Assembly (NCBI GenBank): GCA_033026295.1
Contig: CM065186.1
Coordinates: forward strand, 20,409,172 to 20,473,171
Reading direction: 5' to 3'
Origin: Channa striata
Taxonomy: Eukaryota > Chordata > Actinopteri > Anabantiformes > Channidae
Length of the DNA stretch: 64,000 nucleotides
Made by a program: the position numbers and the translations under genes. The first letter of the stretch is position 1, and the number at the start of each line of letters is the position of its first letter. Shown piece by piece: positions 25,212 to 37,890 of this stretch. The notes under the pieces were generated by a model. That model did no database searches. It had not been told where the DNA came from and saw nothing but the letters and a program-made list of their open reading frames with translations.

Positions 25212-26574
25212 GGTCACAGAGTCAGGACAGAGCAGGGCGCCTTTGGCCACGATACACTTCTGGAAAATCCCAGCAAGAATCAGGAACGTGGAGCTAAACT
25301 ACAGGATTTTGAATTGGGAGCATCCCTCTGAAAAACCTTTTAGCCTTGTAGCTGTTTGGGTCCATATTCACCCACAAAACTGCACGGTTGTGACCGTGAC
25401 ACAAACCTGGGTGTTTTCCAGACCTTCAGATCTTTGGGCATTTGGGTGATGCAACATTGGCTTTTTCTCTTTTCCTCACTGAAATATACAACCAGACAAG
25501 ATATTTGAATGAATAGAATAAAGCCCTTATTCCTCAGAAATAGGTTCTCCTGTCAACATAGCCTGTCAAGCCTCTGCCACAATCTGGGCCACGCACAGAG
25601 ACCTGTTAAAACTGTGAGAATCATTTATTGAGCCAGGTCTTAAGTGTGTTTGTTGTTTTTTGTTTTTTTTCATATATATATTTTTTTCTTTCTTTCTTCC
25701 TTCCTTCCCGGGTCATTGTCAGCCACTGAACGGCATAAGGAGAGGAGGCTGGTGGAAACGTAGTGTATATTTTGATCTTTGTCTTCTGAACAATATTGCC
25801 ACGTGGACTTTGTTGAAAGTACTTGAAGTTTTTATTTTAATTTTATTTTAGTTCTTTATTTGATTCAGTTCTTAATGTATCTTTATTTGCTTATTTTGCA
25901 TTTAGACTGTTGGCTGGCTGTGTGAAAAACGTAATGTCCATTGTTTCATGAAAGTGATTATATTAATATACGTGGGGAACGTGGGGACATTTTAAATCCA
26001 GGATTTTGGTTTTGCGAGAGATCCTACCACATTGCTGCTCAGTATTACAGAAATTTGTCTATTTGGAATTTCCACCGCTGCATTTATTTCTGATTAAAAC
26101 ATAACCGAACCAAAGATCAATAGTAGAGCTTTTTTGGAGACCCAGCTTGCAAATTTTATTGTCAACAAAATGCCACAGGTGGAAGTATTTTTTTTTTTTT
26201 AAGTACTGTGATGCCTTTGGAAAATCGTTCTCTGCTCTTTAGGGGTTTTAGTTTATTCCCATATTTGTTTTGATGTAATATGAAGCAAAGAGCTCAAGAA
26301 AAATTTAGAATTTTAAGTCAACAATTAAATGTTTTGTTGATTAAATTTTGCAAGATGAGTTAATTTACCAGTCATTTTGCCATTTAAATTTTTCCTTATG
26401 GAAGGTGCATCTGCAACCTCCAAGGTAGATTAGCTTTTTTCGTCTTGTAATCGATGCTACCTTTTGCATATTAATTTGCTTAGAGAAAATATTTTAATGG
26501 TGCCGCTTTAATGAGTAGAAGTGGTCTAGACACTCCATACACTTTCTTTAATGCTGGAAGGTGTGTACAATAAC

Positions 26575-26640
26575 CTTCAGCTGTGCAAAGCGCTTTGAAT
26601 ACCAACATGTAGAAAAGCGCTGTAGGCCATTTACCATTTA
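26575..26640 (+). repeat. Short fish repeat fragment (aagcgctttga...ccatttaccattta)
   Basis: It shares 'caaagcgctttga', 'accaacatgtagaaaagcgc' and 'ccatttaccattt' with the copies at 58110-58375, 60740-60870 and 61045-61115. Confidence 0.7.
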
Positions 26641-27821
26641 CGTATGGCTTTTTCTTTACAATCCAGCGTTGGCCAAGATAAGCCTGTTAGGGGGGCAGAC
26701 ATACTTTGTAATGATCTAGTCTGTTTGGCAGCTGCGAAAGCTCAGTGGCAACCAAAAATTCCACAATACCAACTTTGCTGGCTGTAGCAAGAATTCAGTG
26801 CTACTGACCGTCAAGAATTGTCTTATTTTGCAAAAAAGCCATTGTATTTTATAACAGAAAAGATGTAGCTGTGGAAATTTTTTTTAGATACCCTACTTTT
26901 AAAGAAGTACAAATAGAAAAATAACTTTACATAAATGAGCAGCAGAATATCTTGTATAAAAATAAATTTTACTTTTATTATAAAGTATACTCTGGGAGCC
27001 TTATTCATTAAGGTTAAACAGTGTTATTCCCACTGTCCATAATAGTTTTAAAGTTCAGTTTTACAGTTTGGATGCAGTTGCTGTCAGGTAGAAAACTTGG
27101 TCTTATGAAGCTGAAAACACAACCAACCAATTTAATAATTTCATTTAAAATGACATTTATTTAAATGAAGACTAACCCATAGAGAAGCATTGGGACTTCC
27201 AGTTGACCAGATGTCTTGTCTTAGCGTGATGGCCGTGCATTGAGATGGAATTGCAATATATACATTGAAAATCCTGTTGGAAAATTTTTTTTTGCAATTA
27301 CATTTTAAAAAGCAAGTTAACAAGGAAACAACAATTAGAAAATAAAATTATTTGAATATCTTAGTTTGAAAGGTTTTTTTTCTGCATAGTCTCAATCTTA
27401 ATGTATAGCTGCTTTTTAAAATTAATGACTTAATTATTGAAAATGATTAAACACTGAAATTGTGGCACTCACGACTTTATATTCAGCATGTGTAGCGTGA
27501 AGCTTTTTCTGTCACTGAAGAAATTAAGTTCTGTTATGCTAGAGAACATAATCATAATCTCATATTCAACCATAGTTTTTTGTGATACAGAATGCTTATT
27601 GTGTTAGAAAAAATATGCAAAACTTTTTTTTTCTGCTTTGTTTCATTTCTTCTCATGTCAGAGCCATATGTATGCAAGCTAGTTCATGACTAAACTGAGC
27701 CACAGAATAATGTTAAAAATGAACATTAACAATGCACAGCTTTTACAGCATTCACAAGACAACAGGATCAAGAAGTGGCATAAATACATTGAAATTCAAC
27801 ATATATGTGTGTGTGTGTTTA

Positions 27822-27875
27822 CATACACGTATATGAATATATGAGAGTATACATATTCATATACGTGTGTATATG
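27822..27875. repeat. Inverted repeat capable of a long hairpin
   Basis: An arm of about 19 bases (catacacgtatatgaatat) is mirrored by its near-perfect complement after a short loop of about 12 bases. The sequence is AT/TG-rich and may come from a microsatellite. It lies in the presumed mbtd1 3' UTR. Confidence 0.75.
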
Positions 27876-30400
27876 AAATTTACACACAAAATTTCTAATT
27901 ATATAAATCTTAATTTGTCCAATAGCCACGTTTGATCATGGTAATAAGATTCCTCCTTTTTCATTTTACTACTTAGAGCTAGAGTTTTGCAGCTGTTAAT
28001 CTACTACCTCCTGATGCTGGTCATGTTTAGCTACAAAAAGTGTGAAATATGGCCGTGTGTTAGCATATGCAAATGATTACCTAGAATAATCCACATAAGA
28101 CCAGACTCTTAACATGGAAGAATGTTATCACAGCACATGAGGTGGTCTCCTAATTTGAATGTTATGCAATAATAAAACTTAATAAAACTTATATTGTCCA
28201 CAAATGTCATGATCACTACAATAACATAAATAACGAGATAATTTAACAAAATAGTAATGTATAACTGTGATTTTTGTGAGCAAGGGTTCATATATAGAAA
28301 ACTCACTGTATGGCCAAAGGCTTGAAATGCATACCACATGTAAACTACTCAGTGATGGTAAAAGTAAAAAAAATCTGTCATTTCTCTTTCTACCAGTAAT
28401 GTTCACGATTCAATTCTCAGGAAGTTTTTTTTTTGTACAATGTGTAACACCTGAGTTTGAAAGGCATGTGTCAAATTTGTGCATCGGTTTTATGGAAACG
28501 CAAAGCTGTCCACTACAATTAAAAAAAAAAAAAAAAAAAAACATTTTAGATTCAATGCTAAAAGTTTAGTCTGAAAACATGGGTTAATTGGGTTCGTTTT
28601 ACAGGTATTCCGTTTTTACTATGGTGCTTGTTTGCTTCTGCAGCATTCAAACAACACAGGTTTTATCTAACTTTTCATTTAAAGTATCTGTTTTTTTTTT
28701 GCAATTGCTTCAATGTGTGTACATTTTCAGTTTTTATTTTCTTTTTTGGAACTTGTTTTCCTTTATTTTTAATGGGGTTTAATACGTGTTGCTAATCGTT
28801 TCTTTATCTCCTGATCAGGTTAAATGCAAAGCTCAGTTGAATGCTGAGTTTCTAAGACCAAAAGAGCATTAGAAATTAGTCTCTCAGATTCATTTGAGGC
28901 AGATAAGTTAAAATATTTCATAAGCTGCATGAATATCAATACTAAAAAAAAGATTGTTTCATGGTCTAACTGTTGCTACCCTCTCATATATTCTCCTAAA
29001 ATATTTAAATGTACTATTTTGGTTCTGTTTTTCTCTTTTGGCTAAATTAAATTGTCTTGTTTTAACTTGATCTCGGTCTTCAGTTGCTGGAGATGGAAGA
29101 TAATTTGGTTTAGTTTGGAACTGGGTGCACTGAGCAATTGAATGCAATGAACAAGGTACATTGTGTTGATGTTGTACTGAGCTGTTTTTCCTCTTCCACT
29201 GTTATCAGGACGGTATGCACCAAGAAAGGAATATGATGTGTATAGATATACTGTATGTGTGTGTGTGATGCGATATAAATCCCTGATTGAAATGAAAAAA
29301 GATATTCTTTTATCAGATATAACATCTTTGCAAAATTATTGTAGTTTTCAAAATGTTTGCTTAATTTGTTTTATTAAGAAAAAAACGTAAATTGCGTTGG
29401 CAGGTCTCAATCCATTATATTGTGGTAAGATTTGATTTAATCCTCCATGAAGTAGAGGATGTTCACTTTGAAAGTTGTGGACTGAACTGTACAATCATTT
29501 TCTAGATGTAATGTGTGGTCCTACCAAGGTTTACCTAACTGACACTTGTCCTTCTGTAGTCTCAAAACCTTTAAGTTTTTAACTTCAGTAACTCCAAATT
29601 GTAACTTTGCTTTTTTCCTGGCAGAGATGGGCTTCCATAGTAGAACTCTGTTGTGGTTTCAGAGTTTTTGCTGCACCTAAACTGGTTCAATATTGTGGGC
29701 AGTTATGACAAACAGTGATTAGAGTTGATCCCCCCCTCCCTCCTTCCTCCCTCCTTGGAGACTAACACGGGTCTTTTGTATGTGATAGCACCCCCCCATC
29801 ATATTAAACCATTATATTGTGGTGCTATATATTTGATAAAAATGACTTGATGTATTGGAATTACTATCGTCTGAAAATAATTGTTAGTTCATAAAATAGT
29901 GAAATTTTTATTTTGGATACAAATAAAATTGTTAATACAAAAAAAATCTCAATATTAACACTGACAGTTGAGGTACATTAATAGATTGTAGTTAAGTTTG
30001 TTAATCTTTTTGATAGTGTAAACCAGTTCTTTCATATTGTAAATTTGTGCTGTGATCAAGCTTTGATAGACTTTGTAAATAAAGCCAAATGTTTGGATCA
30101 TAATAGTGGTTTGTAATGGATGGCTGCTTTGTTTTAAGAAACGTACGTGTTGCAAACAGTTTCAGCATGGCTGTGAAGGTTTATCCAGTAATTTATAAGA
30201 TTGATTTTTACACTGAATTTAAAAAAAACAAAAAAAAACAAAACACAAACCATACACTTGACTTTGACAAACTCTGGATTCTTCGTTTACCATGTCTGTA
30301 GCTTACAATGCGAATATGCATAAATATACATGTTCACCCTGAAACCCCACAACAATGACAACTGCCAATTTGACTTGAAACAAAGCTGATCTGAAAATCA

Positions 30401-30427
30401 CAAGATGGATTTGACAAATCCATCTTG
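30401..30427. repeat. Perfect 13-bp inverted repeat between mbtd1 and nme 3' ends
   Basis: The arm caagatggatttg is followed by one base and then by its exact complement. It lies in the roughly 430-bp gap between the mbtd1 poly(A) signal (30078) and the nme poly(A) signal (30513). Confidence 0.85.
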
Positions 30428-30512
30428 ACAAACTACCAAATTACAAGGTAGCATAGGCTCATATTTTGTCGTGTTGTGAAATACGACCAACGAGAGATAG
30501 TTGTTATTGTGT

Positions 30513-30518
30513 TTTATT
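30513..30518 (-). terminator. Candidate nme poly(A) signal
   Basis: TTTATT on the + strand is AATAAA on the - strand, about 275 bases after the nme stop codon. Confidence 0.7.
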
Positions 30519-30791
30519 GGAAAGCAGATCATCTTTAACAAAAACTGACCGTCAAAGATTCATCAAGTCAACTGTACACTGCAGGAATGTCATTTCTGAA
30601 GATAACAGCTCAGGAATAATTGGAATAGGAATTTAGACTTTGACCTCCACTGAGACCAGGTTCTAGTACAGTATGAAAATGGGAGATTAAGAGTTACAGT
30701 TTCCTCCCTCTTTAGCCTACAGGCAAGTCAAAGGCAAAGTTTTACTGCTGCCCAAGCACAGCTGGAAGAGTGCTACAGGAGTTAGGACGGC

Positions 30792-33700
30792 TTAGTAGAG
30801 CCAGTCAAAAGCACAGCTAGTATAGCTGACCAGCTCCTCTGCCTTGAACCACAGGGAAATCTCCTTGTTGGCACTCTCAACGGAATCACTGCCATGGATG
30901 ATATTCCTGTAAAGACAATGTAAATTAAATATCCAAACTACATTGTTCATTGTTGCTGCAGACAACCTCTGTTGGGCCTTACATCCAAAGCAAATGGCAC
31001 TCACTTGCTAACGTCGATGCAGAAGTCTCCTCTTATGGTTCCAGGCTTGGAATCGGCAGGGTTGGTCTCTCCTAGCATCACCCTACCAGTCTTCACTACA
31101 CCTTTGCCTTCCCACACCTTTAACAGACATACGACGTGATATTGCCATTTAGCACTTGCAAATACATTAGGTACACCTATACAATCTAATGCAATTCAAT
31201 ACAACAATACGTGAATTGTATTAACATGATAATTCAGTTCTTTAAGTTGAATATGTCAGGAACAGAGTTCTAATGTTTTGGCCACCCTATTTAAAATGAA
31301 TGAAGTGGCCCAAACATTTTAACCACCTCTTATAATGCACTCCAGTCCAACTCCACTAACCACCAGTTAGAATCATCACCTCTGATAGTTTCAGTGTAAA
31401 CATTGTAATGGAATTCATGGTAGAGCAGAGCTGCATTCAACTGCACAGATGGGTTAGTGAGTACAGGTTCCACAACAGGCAGACAGAGCACACAGACTTT
31501 CAGAGACTGTTGTCAAAGTGCTAGCAATTATAGCAGCCAGGAAATGAACAATTTCTTACCATGGCAACCACTGGACCAGAGCTCATATAAGCAATCAGAG
31601 CAGGAAAGAATGGTCTGTCCTTCAGGTCTATGTAGTGTTGCCTCAGTAGGTCCTCAGAGGCCTGCAACGGAGAGGACAACTCAGTTTCCTTACAGTCACT
31701 TCAAATCTGTTCAGGCCTAAGTGCGGTTTGCCTCAGACCTTTGGAAAAATCCATTTGGAGTGTCCCTTAACTAACGGCCAGGTTATTTTAAGTAATATGT
31801 CAGACTACAACTGACATTTTCAGACAGTTACAGGATTTGAGGTAATTACTAAAATGTAAAAACTAATATGTAAACAGCTGTTTCATCATTCAGTTTGCCC
31901 TTTCACATGTAATAATGATTTTGCAAACTTTCCTTCATAGTGATTCAGTTTCTTCACATAAGGCTTAGACTGACCAAAACACCTCTACAGTACATTAAGG
32001 CATTTTCAGTTAAATCACCTTCCTACAGGTCACCTCACAAGTCGTTTAAAATCCTTAAGCTGGCCAGTCTTCAAAAATAATTGTCAATCCTCAATGTACA
32101 TAGTGCTGGGGCAAAGACAGTCTAGATCATTTTAGGATTAAATGTGAACCAACACTTGGTATAGCAGCTGAATGCACCACGCCAATTATGCTTAATTGGA
32201 TTTTATGTAAAGACTTAAGCATCAGAATACTAATGTCACATGCATTTTTTAATCCATCCATCCATGGATGGATATATACTTCAAGCTTGGGTTCTCTACC
32301 ACAGGCCTGGGAGCTTGAGGGTCCTGTGCAGTACCTTAGCTGTTACAGACATTTGCTACAGCAGATGTTCCTGTGACTACGCCTGGCACTTTGTTATGGC
32401 GTTCCATGCATGTCCTGCCTGCTAGCGTCTTACACTCTGTCGTGTGCTGGATTGTATCAGAGGAACCTTTGCACAGCCTGCACCTGGGGTCCTGCCTGGT
32501 GTGGTAGATCCCAGCCTCTAATGATCCTGTACTCAGAGCCTGCTCCTGTGCTGCTCTGTGCTGTCTTACAGTCCAGCCACTGGTAAGAATTTTCTATAAT
32601 CAGCCACTTCTTCTATCTGCCGTTGATACAAACTGAAGTGGTTTGTCCTTCCATGAGGGTTCCTGCTCTTCCTCCCCATGTTCCTCTGGTTTCTGCTCCC
32701 TGAGGTATTAACTAGGCACGTCATCACTTAGGACCATCTTCCTGATGTATTCATGGAGCTTAGTCGTTTCATCTTGGGTCGTGGCTCTGACGCTCACTAA
32801 TCATCGGCCTCCTTCCTTCTGCTTCGTGTACAGTCTCAGGATGCCAGATTTGGGGTGAAACCCTCCATGCATTGTAAGTATCTTTCTTGTCTTGATGCCA
32901 ATGGCTTCCATCTCCTCTTCTGGCCAACTTATTATACCAGTGGGGGTACCTGATGACTGGGAGGGCGTAGGTGTCGATCGGCCGGAATTTTCCGATTCAG
33001 CTGATTTCTCAGGACTTGCATTACTCTTTGGAGGTACTTGGTAGTTGCTGTTTTCCTTGCAGCCTCTTCATGGATATCCTTTGCCTGCGAGATACCATTG
33101 TATTTGTAGCTATCCTCAACATCTGCTATCTAGCCTTACGGTAGTACAATCCCCTCAATTCAGACTAGCTTCCCTCTCTTTGGTGCCCTCCGACCACAAT
33201 TATCCAGTCCGAATGGCATCCCAATGTCTTGGCTGTATATCCTGGTTGTATGCATCAGCGAGTCGATGTCCTGTTCGCTGCTGGCGTACAGCTTGATGTC
33301 ATCCATGTAGAGGAGGTGGCTGATTGTAGCGCTATTCCGTAAGTCTGTATACATAACCACTCTTTGTGACGATCTGGCTGAGGGGGTCCGGGCCTATGCA
33401 GAACAGCAGCAGGGACAGAGCATGTCCTTGGAATATGCCGCACTTGATGTTGACCTATTGTTGGTTGTTTGTGTGCATGTACATGTATGTTTTGCTTCCA
33501 AACTGTATCGACAATTCTGCTCAGTTATCTACTCAACTAAATAAAGCAAAAAAAAAAATTAAATGGGCCTGAATAGTTATGCTGAACATAACTTTTTTTT
33601 TTAAATCACCACATTAAACCTACTGGGAACCTTCACTAACAAGTCTTCACCATCTTTAACACCTTATGTTAAAAATCTATTTTAAAAAAGGATCAAGACT

Positions 33701-34042
33701 TAAATTTAATTTTCGGAATTTAAAAATCCACAGATGCCACGCAGAGTGAGATCAGGAAACTGCAGCTCAAAGCTGCCAGCTGGGCTACAGTCAGGAATAG
33801 CAAAGTAGGCTAATCAGTTCAGCGGATGTCTTTAACTGTGTAGAGTAATGGCTAAACACCAGTGTCCAGCACAGTCATATGAGCAAATGCATTACAATCA
33901 GTAGTTTACTCACATGCAACATCTTCATCCCGACAAGTTTAAAGCCTTTGGCCTCAAACCTTTTTATGACTTCGCCAACAATGCCTCTCTGCACACCATC
34001 AGGCTTGACTGCAATGAACGTGCGCTCCTTTAGTTCGGCCAT
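30792..34042 (-). CDS. nme2: Nucleoside diphosphate kinase, group I (NME1/NME2 type), complete
   Basis: Four coding exons on the - strand, in order 34042-33914, 31661-31560, 31117-31005 and 30906-30792, total 459 bases and give 152 aa plus taa, the usual length. The start is MAELKERTFIAVKPDGVQRG, with the catalytic-site Lys13. Next come DLKDRPFF (Kpn loop) and GRVMLGETNPADSKPGTIRG. NIIHGSD carries the phosphorylated active-site histidine, here His119 because of one extra N-terminal residue. The C terminus is SCAFDWLY, without the usual final Glu. The enzyme moves gamma phosphate from NTPs to NDPs as a hexamer, mainly in the cytosol. The ATG exon is preceded by an acceptor at 34047, so a 5' non-coding exon must exist. 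The gene is convergent with mbtd1. NME1 versus NME2 cannot be settled for a fish copy; the symbol is my best guess. Confidence 0.96.
31270..31440. repeat. Diverged interspersed repeat, related to 9095-9255
   Basis: It shares ordered words with the tdrkh intron copy ('gtggcccaaacat', 'tataatgcactcca', 'aattcatggtagag'). It lies in the nme intron between exons 2 and 3. Confidence 0.6.
32245..33470 (-). mobile_element. LINE fragment, R2/Dong-type reverse transcriptase (tentative clade)
   Basis: On the - strand, interrupted by stops, it reads GIFQGHALSLLLFCIGPDPL (about 33385-33445), ISHLLYMDDIKLYASSEQDI (about 33250-33320; YMDD is the reverse transcriptase catalytic motif) and SQDIGMPFGLDNCG. 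Further fragments are KTRKILTMHGGFHPKSGILR (about 32835-32900) and VSVRATTQDETTKLHEYIRK (about 32730-32800). An 'atcc' tandem stretch near 32250-32275 is the likely 3' tail. It lies in the first coding intron of nme, in the same orientation as the gene. Confidence 0.75.
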
Positions 34043-34189
34043 GATGCTGTAAAAAATTTGGAAAAAAAAAGAAAAATAAATAAGACAAGTGAAGTGTGAA
34101 AGAGGGTTGGCCCTAAAGAATTACACCACTTTTCTTTGGGACTAGGTGCAGCTGGGGCACAGCTTCCAGCCAGTGAAGGCCCCAAACTC

Positions 34190-34750
34190 AATTAGAATCA
34201 TCAGAAATCTATTTATTGCCAGGCACAGTTAAGTACCCTTAGCAGTAATAGGAATTTGTCTTTGTGTCAGGTGCAAACACAAGATCTACAGAATGAAAAG
34301 TTAAGGTGCAAAGGTGTGACACAATATGAAATGTGTAAAGAAATAGTATAATTTAATAATTAATTTTAAAAATTAGATACGTGAATGTACAACATGGGGT
34401 TTAGTACAACTTGATAAGTTAAAGTGACTGTAAGTTGGGAGAGTGTCTGGGGGGGATTTGGTCACTGTTCAGCAGGCTCACTGCAGTTGGGAAAAAACTG
34501 GACCAGAGCCTCTTGCTGGAGGGGAGGGGCTTGTCTTTCTTCTGCAGCGAACCAGACTGCAATGGCTGATGTAAGAATGGATTTAATGATGGCAGTAAAG
34601 TTCACCAGCATCTTTACAGGGAGGTGGAATTTGTTTAGCTGCCGCATAAAGTGCAGTCTCTGCTGAGCCTTCTTGGTGAGCTGATGTTAGGTCTCCACAG
34701 AGGTCACCAGAGTGGAGCAGAGGATGACAGGGGGAGGGGAGCTGGGTCCT
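34190..34750 (-). mobile_element. LINE ORF2 C-terminal and 3' UTR relic
   Basis: The - strand frame 34647-34462 reads RQLNKFHLPVKMLVNFTAII then KSILTSAIAVWFAA, the C-terminal region after the reverse transcriptase of fish LINEs related to Rex1/Nimb. A possible 3' UTR ('tttattgccaggcac', 'gaatttgtctttgtg') continues to lower coordinates. The clade is unclear. The first part recurs at 38250-38310. Confidence 0.65.
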
Positions 34751-35369
34751 TTCTTTAGAGTAGAATCATAGGCTGTATGGTGGTTGGTGTGATCACCAAA
34801 TTGGAATAATGTGGACAAATTCAAAAACAAGGTCCCTGGAAACACCCCAGAAATTTTAAAAAATAAAAATTGTTAATGGGGTCCTTAACAGCCTTTTTAA
34901 CAGTGGTCTAAGACCTTTGTTTGGCAGCTTGAGTAATGTCACTAAGCCAGCCAGACACCAGAAAAAAGGACCCTTAAATACAACTGTAATATTAATTTTG
35001 CTTACTAGCCAATAGGCAGTTTTGCTTTTTTTTTTAAATGAAATGTATATTCAAATGATGAGTCATGCATTAAAGATCATAATTGGGTACAGCCATTTTT
35101 AAGTTAATAGTGTTGTCCGTATTCACCATGCAGACACTGAATTTTAGTTGTCAGTCTGTATGCTGGAATTGTTGGTTTGTTGGTGCCATAGACATTCATG
35201 GTTTGGAGAAAAAACAACAAACACCACACATCCAATGGAGGACACTTCATTCTGAAAACCAAGACCCTTGTAAATAAATGTCCACACAATCTCCCCAAAT
35301 ACACCTTAGTTTACCAGCTTAAATTCAATGAAGTGCAATGTATGTAAATGGAAAGGGCACTGGCTTTGG

Positions 35370-35520
35370 AATGAAGGAAGGTCATCCAGTGGAGTGCTCC
35401 ATCCAATATCTAGAACTGCTCACTAACCAACTCTGGGTTGTGGGGGCGCTGGAGCCCAGCTGTCATAGGGCAGGAGGTGTGATCCACCTTGGACAGGTTG
35501 CTTGTCTATTCTGGGGCCAG
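35370..35520 (-). repeat. Fish interspersed repeat, inverted copy of the 1255-1515 type
   Basis: It contains 'gcgctggagcccagctgtca' and 'ttggacaggttgcttgtcta', the complement of the order seen at 1440-1510. It is diverged. Confidence 0.55.
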
Positions 35521-37099
35521 TTTTTGGACAAAGTAAGTGTATGGCATCAACAAACAAGACAATTCAATGTAAATTAATTGTTTGGGGACATTAAAGTATA
35601 TGCAACCTGTATTTTAAGTTTCTAGCCCAATGTGCATTTATTACAGGTAATTGTGGCATTTGTGTTGCACAGCTGTTCCAAGGGTTATCATTTATAATGT
35701 TTAATCCCTCACAAGGCCGTTTTTGTATTGCAAACGTCGTACCGAGGCTTCGGGAGCATGCATATATAATCCTGGAAATATTTTTCCAAAGCGCATACTG
35801 AAGTTTGTCTCGAGGATTTATGTGATGACGCCTGAAGCCCGCCTCCCTGGCAGGCCCGTACCACATGACTGGTTCAGTAAGTGGTTTGTGATTTGGCAAA
35901 AACTCTTACAACTGTTGAAAAATTGTTATTTCTGAACAACAACAAGAACAACAATTAAGAGTTTCCCTGAGTTACAAAAGCACATTCACCATCTTAACCC
36001 CCCCATTATTTCCACTTTTCCTTGCAGCCATTTTAATTTCAAAGAGTTAAGACTTAAATCTCAGAAGAATACGCACCAAGATTATAAAGGTGCAATATTT
36101 ACAGACATCATGGAAAGGAAATTTAATTCAGTTAAAAAAATATTCACAAACCATGTTACAATGACCATGAACTTCACTGTCACATTTTGACCTGTTTAAT
36201 TCTTTTTGTCCACTAGATGGCTTAGTAAAGCAAATGAAACCTCAAGCAGCTTTGCTCTTGAACCAATTTAATGAAAAGCTCACTGAAGCTTAATCTCATC
36301 CCTACATTTAGTCCTTGTTACTGCAGATCAACATGTGGTTTCAAAAATCTTTCATGTTGGAATTATAATGTGGTTTCATAAACATAATCACTCAGCCACA
36401 CAGATTTATACAACTTTTGTTTGGTGAGTAATGGGTTTCACTTTGCCTGAGCTGTCTGCCACTCTTTGCTTGCAGCCATGGCCACCTGACTGTTAGGGCT
36501 CATACAAACAAACGGCTGCTCAGAAAGTGTTTTCAAATTTACTAATCCAATCGGTCTTTAGAGTAATTATATATACTGTGAACTACAACAAAAACTAGCA
36601 TGATCTGGGGTATAACTGCACTTCAAAATACTTGGCCTGTCAGGTATTTTCTTTTTTGCCGCAGATCCCAAATCTTGGTGCACTGGTGATAGTTTTATCG
36701 TGTTTGAGACAAAAGCATGACGTTTATTTCAACCCTGAAAGAAGTGAGTGTATGTATGTATTTAAATGCAATTACAAAATATTCAATATAACAGAATAAG
36801 GAAAAGCATGTACGACAAGTCTGAACAAACAGAAAGCTTAAAGTTGCCTTAAAAAAATAAAAAATAAAAATATTCAGGTTGTAATTTTGCATGTTTCTAT
36901 GTAGCCAAGTACATAACTGATGTTACCTTTGGACATAATACATTTTTCATTTTATGTGCTTTGAAGTCAAGGGTCACATAATGTGCTAAATATGTGACTG
37001 CCCTCATAAAAAAACGAGCTTTAGAACAGGACATTTAGTATAATACAGATGTAATTATGGAGTTGAAAAGGGAGTTCAGGGAGAATCTACCTTAGACGT

Positions 37100-37560
37100 G
37101 ATTTCGGGTTTAAAGGTTTAATCTGTACGGGCTTTCCATCGTTAAATCAGTGATAAAATTATTTAAATGGAGGTTTAATAGGGAAGTGGTTTGAGCCAAC
37201 GTTCCCATAACTATATTATTTAAGCATACGAGACCACGTCTAGACATGCGCACTTTATGCGTAAATGCAGCGCAGCGACGAGACGAGTGCAACGAACAGC
37301 ATGACGTCATCGGACCTTGGCATTGAACGACGTCTCTGACGCCGGCCGCCCCTGCCGGTCGGTTTTAAGCGCCATTGAGTCCAACTCTGGTTAAAGGAAC
37401 CGTATTTTTCGAAACCTCGTAGTACAACGGTATTAACGCTAAACATACAGGCCAAACCGGCAGTCAGTTCCTCGCCAGACCGCGTTCTCCCGAGAGCGGT
37501 CCGGTCGGCCCGGGCCCAGAGCCACATGGTCTTTTGTTAGCTGGGCTGTGGGAAATCCTG
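37100..37560. promoter_or_regulatory. CpG-rich block upstream of nme
   Basis: This GC- and CpG-rich block contains an NRF1-like catgcgca at 37245-37252. The long - strand frame at 37255-37527 has no family resemblance and is probably a by-product of base composition. It could hold an alternative first exon for nme or an unrecognised transcript. Confidence 0.4.
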
Positions 37561-37811
37561 CTAATGAAACGTATGAAGGAAGCGGCGCGGAAAACGGCGC
37601 AAAGCATGTTTAACGTCAGTCAGAGCCGTTAATGGTGTTAACTTAGATTAGACGTTATCTAACCGAAGCCTACACCCACAAAAGGAAACGAGCACTGACG
37701 CCAGATTCATGCTGTTTATCGTTTATTCTACCTTCACACGCATAGTTCACATTCCACAAAACCACTTTTCTAACAACTGGACGTTCCAAAGTAAAAGGAA
37801 GATCCCGTTAC

Positions 37812-37890
37812 CTGAAGGACAGGAAGAACTGCCGCCGGTTAACGTGGAAGAAGAACGACGGAGGCTGCGCGGCCGCCTTTTATGTAGCAA
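37812..37890 (-). promoter_or_regulatory. Likely nme core promoter and non-coding first exon
   Basis: On the - strand a TATA-like acataaaa (about 37878-37885) is followed about 30 bases downstream by a pyrimidine-rich start region (cgttcttcttcc). A splice donor CAG|GTAAC then follows at the 37812/37811 boundary. This fits a short 5' UTR exon joining to the acceptor at 34047. The exon end was read directly; the start site is inferred. Confidence 0.6.

Larger units (their letters stand above)
25212..30083 (+). other. mbtd1 3' UTR and downstream sequence
   Basis: No coding region was recognised between the mbtd1 stop and the convergent nme gene. AATAAA signals occur at 25517-25522 (short UTR) and 30078-30083 (long UTR, last good signal before nme). 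A SINE-like fragment lies at about 26575-26640 and an inverted repeat at 27822-27875. Whether the whole 4.9 kb is transcribed as UTR is an inference. Confidence 0.5.

Noticed and set aside
37255..37527. 90-codon - strand frame in a CpG block
   Set aside because: No recognisable domain and composition explains the open frame. It is kept only as a possible alternative nme promoter region.
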